This document shows, piece after piece, positions 8,117 through 13,840 of a stretch of 16,292 bases of DNA. The position numbers were made by a program, and so were the translations under genes. The notes beneath the pieces were generated by a model. It did no database searches. It saw only the letters and a list, made by a program, of their open reading frames with translations, and had not been told where the DNA came from. Origin of the DNA: Thaumasiovibrio sp043421945. GTDB taxonomy: Bacteria; Pseudomonadota; Gammaproteobacteria; Enterobacterales; Vibrionaceae. The DNA lies in the NCBI GenBank assembly GCA_043421945.1, contig JBHOGO010000093.1, positions 1-16,292 on the forward strand. The letters are read 5' to 3'. Every line of letters starts with the position of its first letter. The first letter of the stretch is position 1.

Positions 8117-8396
8117 ATGACTCTTTCTTTAGGGGAGGTTCAATGCCGTACTGCTCGACACACGCTTTAACAATACAGTGACGTGGTTCATCGATTTCTG
8201 CTAGCGCATCCAGTAGCCACTCAGGTAAACGCACAGGGCGTGTTTTTTCACCCGGCTTGCGACCACATCCCTGCCGAGATCCACCTCTGCTGCCGCATCG
8301 TCGATTTTTAGCGTTATCTTCCAAGGTTAATCCAGATTCGAACACTTTTGATAAGTGTACACTTATCAAACCCAAAGAACAACTGGTTGACAACAT
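8109..8396 (-). CDS. Small ribbon-helix-helix-like protein, first gene of the exporter operon
   Basis: The C-terminal part has a basic arm with the small-protein motif RGGSRQGCGRKPGEKT followed by a strand-helix-helix pattern (RPVRLPEWLLDALAEI, then RHCIVKACVEQYGI) that fits a ribbon-helix-helix DNA-binding fold. That is pattern reading, not a database match. Its stop overlaps the exporter subunit A start by 8 bases, so it is almost certainly co-translated with the exporter and may regulate it. The start is doubtful. The only in-frame ATG is at 8396, without a ribosome binding site, and that frame would run through a promoter and a 24-bp palindrome. A TTG at 8324 (preceded by TGGA), giving 71 residues, fits the regulatory layout better. 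Treat residues before LEDNAKN as uncertain. Confidence 0.65.
   Translation of the reverse strand: MLSTSCSLGLISVHLSKVFESGLTLEDNAKNRRCGSRGGSRQGCGRKPGEKTRPVRLPEWLLDALAEIDEPRHCIVKACVEQYGIEPPLKKESYD
8347..8370. promoter_or_regulatory. 24-bp perfect palindrome, candidate operator of the exporter operon
   Basis: The two 12-base halves (TTTGATAAGTGT and ACACTTATCAAA) are exact reverse complements with no spacer. The site begins with the predicted -10 hexamer of the minus-strand promoter and covers the expected transcription start, which is a classic position for a repressor. The regulator-like small gene just downstream is the obvious candidate to bind it. Confidence 0.65.
8365..8393 (-). promoter_or_regulatory. 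Predicted sigma-70 promoter of the exporter operon
   Basis: Reading the minus strand, TTGTCA (8393-8388, five of six bases of the -35 consensus) is separated by 17 bases from TTTGAT (8370-8365, four of six of the -10 consensus). The -35 box lies in a repeated element (see 8384-8430), and the -10 box is the first part of the palindrome. Transcription would start near 8358, which argues for a translation start further downstream than the ATG at 8396. Confidence 0.5.
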
Positions 8397-8430
8397 CAAC
8401 CAAAATAAATATAGCTGACAATATCAACCA
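8384..8430. repeat. Two copies of a TGACAAyATCAACCA element upstream of the exporter operon
   Basis: TGACAACATCAACCA at 8388-8402 and TGACAATATCAACCA at 8416-8430 differ by one base and are 28 bases apart in the same orientation. The first copy is also the core of an inverted repeat, TGGTTGA-caaca-TCAACCA (8384-8402). Placed at and upstream of the predicted -35 box, they look like binding sites of a second regulator or of an activator. Confidence 0.5.
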
Positions 8431-8486
8431 CATTTATCGTATCCAAACAGAGTTGCCGCTTTATAAACAAACTACACACTCAATTA

Positions 8487-8603
8487 GTGTCATTACGTGA
8501 TTGGATAGTGCTTTTTATGACGACAATGCTAATCGTTGCGGTGTTTATTAAACCAAGAATTAAAAAATGGTTAGGATTAAGTAATCAACCTGTCACGACA
8601 TAA
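8487..8603 (+). CDS. Possible 38-residue single-pass membrane peptide
   Basis: An open frame from a GTG at 8487 encodes SLRDWIVLFMTTMLIVAVFI after the initiator, followed by a basic stretch (KPRIKKW) and the end LSNQPVTT. This is a textbook membrane span of about 17 residues flanked by charges, with positive residues after it. The frame stays open upstream of the GTG but has no ATG there; an internal ATG at 8517 would remove part of the span. No ribosome binding site is visible. It may be a real small protein or the tail of a decayed gene. I do not recognise it. Confidence 0.35.
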   Translation: MSLRDWIVLFMTTMLIVAVFIKPRIKKWLGLSNQPVTT

Positions 8604-8622
8604 TTATTAATAAAACTATTAA

Positions 8623-8650
8623 TTGAAGCTACTGAACGGTCGTTTATAGT
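8623..8650 (+). promoter_or_regulatory. Possible promoter of the secreted peptidase-like gene
   Basis: TTGAAG (8623-8628) and TATAGT (8645-8650) are spaced by 16 bases and lie 33 bases ahead of the ATG at 8684. The match to the sigma-70 consensus is fair for both boxes. Confidence 0.35.
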
Positions 8651-8683
8651 AGCGGGCATAATTAATTAGTAGCAACATTTGTA

Positions 8684-9421
8684 ATGAAAATAGCACTCGC
8701 CACACTTTGTCTTATTAGTCCGTTTTTTATACATGCCAAAACATTAATCAGTAACCAAACGGTTAATATATATACCACCAGCAAAGTGAGTGCTTTTCCA
8801 GCACAATGGCAAACTGACGACATATCGCCTAAAGGAGAAGCGTTACCCTACGAAAGCGCTTTATTTGGCGATGAAATTATCCGAAATGCGGTCAATAAAT
8901 ACCCAAAAGAGGTTATAAAAAAAAACCTCGATGCTATTTATTTATTCAGTGAGCTACAATATTTTGGTATTTCGGCTGCTGGGACCAATTCACGTGAAAG
9001 AATATATTTAAAAGTGGGTGAAAGTACCCAAGGGTACACACCTCAATACATCGAACGCGTTTTCCATAGCGAACTGTCTAGCATTTTACTTCGAAATCAC
9101 CCGCAACTATTCAACGAAAAACAGTGGAAAAGTCATAGAGATAATACCACCGAGATCAGCGGCGTATCAGCCATTAAGTCCGGATTAGCGTCACCCCGCA
9201 TTGGTAACCCTGACCTGCTCTCTCAAGGGTTTCTGAGTGAGTATGCAAAATCGAATGTTGAAAACGACTTCAATGCCTATGCCGGTATGCTATTTGCGCA
9301 ATTCGATGAACTATGGGATTTAAGTACGCATTACCCTGCTATCGCAGAAAAGATGGCCCTTACCATCGCTTTTTATCAATCCATTGATGAGCAATTTGAG
9401 CATCCCTATTTCTCTTTATAA
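8684..9421 (+). CDS. Secreted protein related to zinc-peptidase-like families but lacking HExxH
   Basis: A 245-residue protein with a signal peptide (MKIALATLCLISPFFIHA, cleavage likely after residue 18). The central and C-terminal parts (about 120-235) resemble, from memory, the putative zinc-binding metallopeptidases found with TonB-linked import systems. The order is a YIERVFHSELSSILLRN helix, a connecting region, then GFLSEYAKSNVENDFNAYA and a terminal LTIAFYQSID helix. Where those proteins carry HExxH, this one has SELSS (129-133); E130 remains, and H128 is shifted by one. If the alignment is right, zinc binding is lost or altered. The ATG has no clear ribosome binding site, but the signal peptide supports it. 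The gene stands alone. Function: unknown periplasmic or exported protein; the peptidase relationship is inference. Confidence 0.7.
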   Translation: MKIALATLCLISPFFIHAKTLISNQTVNIYTTSKVSAFPAQWQTDDISPKGEALPYESALFGDEIIRNAVNKYPKEVIKKNLDAIYLFSELQYFGISAAGTNSRERIYLKVGESTQGYTPQYIERVFHSELSSILLRNHPQLFNEKQWKSHRDNTTEISGVSAIKSGLASPRIGNPDLLSQGFLSEYAKSNVENDFNAYAGMLFAQFDELWDLSTHYPAIAEKMALTIAFYQSIDEQFEHPYFSL

Positions 9422-9595
9422 TCAAGATATCACTCAACGTAATCGTCATAATAAAAGCAGATAAAAAGAGCCCTAAGCCTTAAACTGAATCAGGTACCAA
9501 GTCACGACAACTACACCAAATCAACTATCAGACGACTACACTGACGTTATAGCACTTAAATCACTTCAGTTATGCTAGATAGGTGTTGATATCAA

Positions 9596-9707
9596 CGAGC
9601 TTTAATATTAACAAGATTTAATATGGGCAAACTTTAGTGTGGACATGCTTTAATATAGACAAGCTTTAATATAGACAAGCTTTAATATAGACAAGCTTCG
9701 AGATAAA
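9596..9707. repeat. Tandem array of about seven 16-bp units upstream of ycaQ
   Basis: Seven head-to-tail 16-base units run without gaps from 9596. Units 5 and 6 (9660-9675, 9676-9691) are identical (CAAGCTTTAATATAGA). Unit 4 differs by one base, units 1-3 by several, and unit 7 keeps only its first half. Divergence grows toward both ends, as expected for an old array with a recently duplicated core. Sixteen is not a multiple of three, and stop codons occur, so it is not coding. Each unit contains a TATAGA/TTTAATAT stretch resembling a -10 box. Confidence 0.85.
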
Positions 9708-9714
9708 GAAGCTT
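9693..9714. promoter_or_regulatory. Hairpin between the repeat array and ycaQ
   Basis: AAGCTTC-gagataaa-GAAGCTT is a perfect 7-bp inverted repeat built partly from the last repeat unit. If transcription starts inside the array, it would lie in the 5' leader, about 70 bases ahead of the chosen start codon. Confidence 0.4.
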
Positions 9715-9781
9715 CTTGATGCACGAGCGTCAATACGGCATATTGTTGAAGACTTCGATAGCAATGAGAGTTCATACGACC

Positions 9782-11014
9782 ATGCAATCACTTTCTGCGG
9801 ATCAAGCGCGAAAATTGGCCCTTATCTCTCAAGCGCTTCCCCAAGGAGTGACCACGTTTGACCGGAAGCAACGTTCTGCTGACTATACCCAAGCTAGCCA
9901 TCATCTACATAGAGCTCCCCAACCAAGCGCTTTGGCTAAACCTATCAGTGACACATTAGAGGTACTCGAACACCTCAGCTATGTGCAAATTGATACGATT
10001 TCCGTAGTAGAGCGTGCACATCATCATGTCCTGTGGAGCAGAAACCCTCACTATCACCCTACCCATCTCGATGAATTGATTCAGCAAAAGCAGGCTTTCG
10101 AATACTGGTCACACGCTGCCGCCTACCTACCGATGCGAGATTTTCGCTTTAGCTTGCCACGTAAACACGCCCTAAAGACTGGTCAGCAAACGCATTGGTA
10201 TAAAAAGGACGAGCCTTTGATGGCCAACATTTTGGCTAGAATTGCTGCTGAAGGGCCGTTGATGGCAAAAGATTTTGCTTCCGAAGGTAAGAAAGTGAAT
10301 GGCTGGGGAAGTAAACCCACCAAACAAGCGCTGGAAAGCCTATTCATGCAAGGCGACCTTATGATCTGCGAGCGAAGAAATTTTCATAAGGTTTATGACC
10401 TCACTGAGAACGTACTGCCTGAAGGGACAAACACACAGTTACCAACACCACAAGAGCACGGTCAATTTCTGATTTTACACTTTCTCAATGCCCATGGCTT
10501 TGGATCGTTAGCGGAGATGAGCTACCTCCTCAAAGAGACAAAATCTGTCGTTAGAGACGCTTTAAACGCCTTACTCGAAAGCGGGGCTGTGAAAAAGATA
10601 ATGATCAATAATGTCGTCTATTTTTCAACCTCCGAGGCTCTTGCTCGGCTAGATTTACGCTTAAGACGCAAACAAGCAAAGATACTATCGCCTTTTGACA
10701 ACTTACTGATTCAACGAAAACGTGCATCCGCTATCTTCAACTTTGATTACCTTATCGAGTGCTACGTCCCTGCTGCAAAGCGCCAATTTGGATACTTCTG
10801 CTTACCCATTTTGTGGGATGGTCAACTTATCGCCCGCGCAGACTGTAAAGTAGATAGAGCAAATAGCACACTCAATATTCTTCACCTTTTCCTCGAACCT
10901 TCCCTCCGTGACCGCGATACCTTCTTGGAATCACTCAGCATGGAGTTAGATAAATTTTCACAGTTTAACCGCTGCGAACAATATGTGATTCAACGAATTT
11001 CTATTGCTAACTGA
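9782..11014 (+). CDS. ycaQ: YcaQ/AlkX-family DNA glycosylase (HTH_42 superfamily)
   Basis: Close in layout to E. coli YcaQ (AlkX), a DNA glycosylase that unhooks interstrand crosslinks and removes alkylated bases. The catalytic QxD motif is present (VQIDTISVVERAHH). It is followed by FEYWSHAAAYLPMRDFR, ERRNFHKVYDLT, LSPFDNLLIQRKRA, and the C-terminal ECYVPAAKRQFGYFCLPIL, all in the family order. The frame can be opened at a TTG at 9716, but the ATG at 9782 starts the family's typical N-terminus (SLSADQARKLALI) and gives 410 residues, which I recall as the length of the E. coli protein. GAGAG lies 11 bases ahead of it. It is transcribed alone; the unusual feature is the repeat array in its promoter region. 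It acts in the cytoplasm on DNA as a monomer. Confidence 0.9.
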   Translation: MQSLSADQARKLALISQALPQGVTTFDRKQRSADYTQASHHLHRAPQPSALAKPISDTLEVLEHLSYVQIDTISVVERAHHHVLWSRNPHYHPTHLDELIQQKQAFEYWSHAAAYLPMRDFRFSLPRKHALKTGQQTHWYKKDEPLMANILARIAAEGPLMAKDFASEGKKVNGWGSKPTKQALESLFMQGDLMICERRNFHKVYDLTENVLPEGTNTQLPTPQEHGQFLILHFLNAHGFGSLAEMSYLLKETKSVVRDALNALLESGAVKKIMINNVVYFSTSEALARLDLRLRRKQAKILSPFDNLLIQRKRASAIFNFDYLIECYVPAAKRQFGYFCLPILWDGQLIARADCKVDRANSTLNILHLFLEPSLRDRDTFLESLSMELDKFSQFNRCEQYVIQRISIAN

Positions 11015-11028
11015 TAGAATAATTTATT

Positions 11029-11067
11029 AGCATTGCTGTGTTTTCAGCTGTCATGCTGTATTCTTTT
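11029..11067 (+). terminator. Weak terminator-like hairpin after ycaQ
   Basis: AGCAT (11029-11033) pairs with ATGCT (11053-11057), and inside it GCTG pairs with CAGC around a TGTTTT loop. A T-rich tract (TTCTTTTT) follows. The stem is interrupted, so efficiency is uncertain. Confidence 0.35.
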
Positions 11068-11095
11068 TATTCATCCTTTGAGATAGTCGACCGTT

Positions 11096-11944
11096 ATGCT
11101 TAAGAATGCTTATCTAGTTTTATTCCTCCTTCTTTTTAACTTTTCTCTCTCTGCTTCTGAAAAATATTCTGAGACGGAGATGTTAGATCGCCCGCTGATG
11201 GAAAGGTATATTCTTGATGAACTCAAGTCTTTGCGACAAGAGCAACAAGATTTAGAGCGTAAACTCACGATTCAAATCACTGACAGAGAGTTGTCTGTTG
11301 CTGATAAATCGATGAATTATGCCAATGTGACGGTGACCTATTTCTTCTATATCATCGCGGGTGTAGCTTCATTGATAGCACTTGTCGGCTGGCAATCACT
11401 CAAAGAGATTAAACAGAATGCCAAGGAGATGGCAGACGCTCGACTAGACCAAATAACAAAAGAGTATGAAAAGAAGTTTTTACTCTTAGAGCGTGATTTA
11501 AAACGGAAGACACGCATCATCACCGCCAACAACCGGGAAATTGAGATCATCAATGAGATTCATAACTTATGGCTTCGCGCCCAAAATGCGCAAACCGCAG
11601 AGCAACGCATCGAAGTGTATGATGAAATATTGAAGATTCGCCCTGGGGATTTGGAAGCACTAATATACAAAGCAGATGCGGCTATGGAGATCAATGAGTT
11701 CCACTGGGCAATGAGTATTTGTAACCGTGTACTTGAGGTCGATGATAATAACGCTCACGCACTCTATCAACGCGCCTGTGCATACTCACGCCTTGGTGCT
11801 GAAGAGCAAGCCATCAATGATCTACAAAGCTCCATTGATGCCAGTGCCTCTGTTCGAGAACTAGCAGCTGATGAACCCGACTTCGATATGCTACGTGGCA
11901 ACCCAAGATTTGAAGCGCTCATTGAAATTTATGACAAGAGTTAG
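11096..11944 (+). CDS. Membrane-anchored coiled-coil/TPR protein
   Basis: A 282-residue protein. It has a signal peptide or first hydrophobic segment (1-20), a short charged region likely in the periplasm with coiled-coil character (about 35-68, DELKSLRQEQQDLERK), a membrane span (about 78-98), and a second coiled coil (about 101-155). Tetratricopeptide-like helical repeats follow at about 165-250. The end, ELAADEPDFDMLRGNPRFEAL, is the usual closing segment of TPR arrays. If residues 1-20 are cleaved, the TPR part lies in the cytoplasm, where it would serve as a protein-docking surface. The ribosome binding site is weak (GAGA, 11 bases from the ATG). It stands alone between ycaQ and yghU. 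The partner is unknown. Confidence 0.8.
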   Translation: MLKNAYLVLFLLLFNFSLSASEKYSETEMLDRPLMERYILDELKSLRQEQQDLERKLTIQITDRELSVADKSMNYANVTVTYFFYIIAGVASLIALVGWQSLKEIKQNAKEMADARLDQITKEYEKKFLLLERDLKRKTRIITANNREIEIINEIHNLWLRAQNAQTAEQRIEVYDEILKIRPGDLEALIYKADAAMEINEFHWAMSICNRVLEVDDNNAHALYQRACAYSRLGAEEQAINDLQSSIDASASVRELAADEPDFDMLRGNPRFEALIEIYDKS

Positions 11945-12058
11945 CCCTTATTGGTCGTTGTCGTCATTAGCTCGTAGCCCGTGAAGTATTATGCGCATTA
12001 CTTCGCCCTTATCGATTGGCTAGATAAGCAATTTGTCGTCTAAGGTATTAAGAGTGTT

Positions 12059-12099
12059 TTACCTGTCAGGTAACAGATCGACCTAATTGACCTTAAGGT
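12059..12099. promoter_or_regulatory. Pair of ACCT/AGGT palindromes upstream of yghU
   Basis: TTACCT-gtc-AGGTAA (12059-12073) and ACCTTAAGGT (12090-12099) are two perfect palindromes sharing the ACCT/AGGT half site, with one more ACCT between them (12081-12084). They lie 51-91 bases ahead of the yghU start, where an operator would be expected. The regulator is unknown. Confidence 0.5.
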
Positions 12100-12149
12100 A
12101 AGTGCGATTCGTGTGATAGGTTATTATTCAACCATTTTTAAAGGGAATT

Positions 12150-13007
12150 ATGATGACAAATGCGTATGTGCCCCCCAAAGTATGGACCATGGAAGAGGAG
12201 AATGGCGGTCAATGGGCTAGTATCAACCGACCCGACTCAGGTGCTCGTCATGAGCAACCTCTACCGGTAGGCAAGCACCCTCTCCAACTCTATTCCTTGG
12301 CAACACCCAATGGGCAGAAAGTGACTATCATGCTTGAAGAGTTACTTGCCTTAGGGGTGAAAGAAGCTGAATATGATGCACACCTGATCAAAATTGGCGA
12401 TGGCGACCAATTCGGCTCTGGCTTCGTTGGCATCAACCCCAATTCAAAAATCCCAGCGCTTTCTGACCACTCGAATGACGAGCCTATCCGAGTGTTTGAG
12501 TCAGGAGCAATTCTCCTTTATCTTGCAGAAAAATTTGGTCATTTCTTACCAAAAGATCTCGCGACACGTACAGAAGCGATGAACTGGCTTTTTTGGCTCC
12601 AAGGTTCGGCCCCATACCTTGGCGGTGGCTTCGGGCATTTTTATGCCTATGCCCCAGAAAAGTTTGAATACCCCATCAATCGTTTTTCAATGGAAGCTAA
12701 GCGTCAACTTGATGTGCTGGATAAGCGACTAGCCGATAACCAATACCTTGCCGGTGATGAATATAGCATTGCTGATATTGCGACTTGGCCGTGGTATGGC
12801 AATCTTGTTTTAGGCATGGCATATAATGCGGCTGAGTTTTTAGATGTTAAAAGCTATAAGCATGTTGTTCGCTGGGCAAATGAGATATCAAACCGTACTG
12901 CTGTTCAACGTGGTCGAATCGTCAATAGAGTGTCGGGAGAAGCGTGGGAGCAACTTGCTGAACGCCACGATGCCTCTGATATCGACACCGTTCTCGCCAG
13001 ACGATAG
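12150..13007 (+). CDS. yghU: Glutathione-dependent disulfide-bond oxidoreductase YghU
   Basis: Nearly collinear with E. coli YghU (288 residues; here 285), a glutathione-S-transferase-fold enzyme of the Nu class that reduces disulfides with glutathione in the cytoplasm. Visible signatures are the long N-terminal extension (PPKVW, INRPDSG, LPVGKHPLQLYSL), the glutathione-contacting T52-P53-N54 (TPNGQK), MLEELLALG, NPNSKIPAL with the fold's conserved proline, the E117-S118 pair (FESGAILLYLAEKFG) and the C-terminal domain (AGDEYSIADIATWPW, RGRIVNRVSG, ERHDASD). A good ribosome binding site (AAGGGA) precedes the ATG at 12150; a second ATG follows directly. It is transcribed alone, with operator-like palindromes upstream and a hairpin downstream. 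Confidence 0.96.
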   Translation: MMTNAYVPPKVWTMEEENGGQWASINRPDSGARHEQPLPVGKHPLQLYSLATPNGQKVTIMLEELLALGVKEAEYDAHLIKIGDGDQFGSGFVGINPNSKIPALSDHSNDEPIRVFESGAILLYLAEKFGHFLPKDLATRTEAMNWLFWLQGSAPYLGGGFGHFYAYAPEKFEYPINRFSMEAKRQLDVLDKRLADNQYLAGDEYSIADIATWPWYGNLVLGMAYNAAEFLDVKSYKHVVRWANEISNRTAVQRGRIVNRVSGEAWEQLAERHDASDIDTVLARR

Positions 13008-13014
13008 ATACAAA

Positions 13015-13051
13015 CGCCAGATCCAACGAGCAGATTCCTTTGGGTCTGGCG
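13015..13051 (+). terminator. Hairpin after yghU, probable terminator
   Basis: CGCCAGATCCAA pairs with TTGGGTCTGGCG over 12 bp with one G-U wobble and a 13-base loop. It starts 8 bases after the stop codon. There is no T-run behind it, so it may act as an mRNA-stabilising hairpin or a Rho-assisted terminator. Confidence 0.5.
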
Positions 13052-13084
13052 CTTAAAACACATCAAAGCACTTAATCACGACTA

Positions 13085-13240
13085 GCTATTAGCCATTTAT
13101 TATCAACGAGTTACCATCAAGCTATTACTATCAAACTATTACGACCAGCCAAGCTATTGCAGTCATGCTATTAGCAACGACTGCTAAGCCATTCCGGCCA
13201 TGCGATTAACCAATGACTGCCAACCCGCTATTACTAACCA
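13085..13240. repeat. Degenerate ~32-bp repeat region rich in GCTATTA
   Basis: Segments starting at 13121, 13153 and 13188 can be aligned as copies of a 32-33 base unit that begins GCTATT or GCCATT and repeats a CTATTA/GATTA core about 14 bases in. Further GCTATTA words occur at 13085 and 13227. The copies are strongly diverged. The region lies between yghU and the small membrane-protein gene and contains no gene that I can support. Confidence 0.5.
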
Positions 13241-13268
13241 GATTCTATCAATTTTTTTGATGGTTAGG

Positions 13269-13580
13269 TTACTGCTTATCACGCTTTCCAAACCGTGTAG
13301 TACTATGAATAAACACAGCGCCCATCACTCCCTGAATAGCGATAATAATCAAGACCAAATACATCGCAATCTCAACGGCAATGGCGACTTTCAGCCCCAT
13401 ACGCCCAATGAACATGATGACATGTGGCCACTGCGCGAATAAACATGCCGGTAAAAGTGCAAACGTCACTGTCATGCCCTTCACCAACCAATGCCGATCA
13501 TGCCAAATGTTTTTTGGCATGATGCGATACCGCCCTATGCTCCAAAGAATGGCACTAACCATCACAAAAATGCTTTTCAT
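13269..13580 (-). CDS. Small membrane protein, unknown function
   Basis: A 103-residue protein with hydrophobic segments at about 1-17, 35-55 and 65-92, separated by basic loops (GRYRIMPKNIWHDRHW) and ending in a basic tail (TTRFGKRDKQ), so two or three inner-membrane spans are likely. I do not recognise the family. The ATG at 13580 has no clear ribosome binding site. Overlapping plus-strand frames here encode low-complexity, His/Asn-rich sequence and look like shadows. The hydrophobic pattern of the minus frame is why I prefer it. Confidence 0.6.
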   Translation of the reverse strand: MKSIFVMVSAILWSIGRYRIMPKNIWHDRHWLVKGMTVTFALLPACLFAQWPHVIMFIGRMGLKVAIAVEIAMYLVLIIIAIQGVMGAVFIHSTTRFGKRDKQ

Positions 13581-13651
13581 ATCGATTCAACATCAAAAAA
13601 ATAAATACTGACGCAATGTTAGCATAAGGGTGGCTGATGTCATTGTAAAAG

Positions 13652-13678
13652 ACCATCAATAAATATGATTTTGATGGT
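13652..13678. repeat. Inverted repeat upstream of the small membrane-protein gene
   Basis: ACCATCAA / TTGATGGT is a perfect 8-bp stem with an 11-base loop, 72 bases upstream of the small gene's ATG. A partial copy (TTTTGATGGTTA, 12 identical bases) recurs at 13255-13266 at the other end of that gene. Confidence 0.4.
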
Positions 13679-13732
13679 TACTTAATTTTCATTTTTGCAA
13701 CAAGCGTACTGGGATAATATTCGGCCCTAAAG

Positions 13733-13770
13733 AAAAAGCAGGCGATGCAAAGATGCACCACCTGCTTTTT
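13733..13770. terminator. Bidirectional terminator, downstream of the TonB receptor gene
   Basis: AAAAAGCAGG pairs perfectly with CCTGCTTTTT, and TGCA pairs with TGCA inside around an AAGA loop. On the minus strand it is followed by TTTTTCTTT, a proper U-tract, 71 bases after the receptor stop codon. Confidence 0.85.
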
Positions 13771-13840
13771 GTTCTTGTTGTTCATCTTGTCGATTCTATG
13801 AATTTAGAACCGGGAAAGTGAAAACAGATTGCTCGACGTA

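Noticed and set aside
9596..9707. Tandem repeats as a CRISPR array
   Set aside because: Units are 16 bases, directly adjacent and without spacers; no cas genes are present.
9716..9781. Upstream TTG start for ycaQ
   Set aside because: It adds 22 residues that do not fit the family N-terminus, and it falls directly behind a hairpin. The ATG at 9782 gives the family length.
11983..12004. GAAGTA/TACTTC inverted repeat after the TPR gene as a terminator
   Set aside because: The inner part is asymmetric, and no T-rich tract follows.
13200..13611. Two plus-strand frames of 76-80 codons opposite the small membrane-protein gene
   Set aside because: Their products are low-complexity and polar, without ribosome binding sites. 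The minus-strand frame has regular hydrophobic segments, so the plus frames are treated as shadows.
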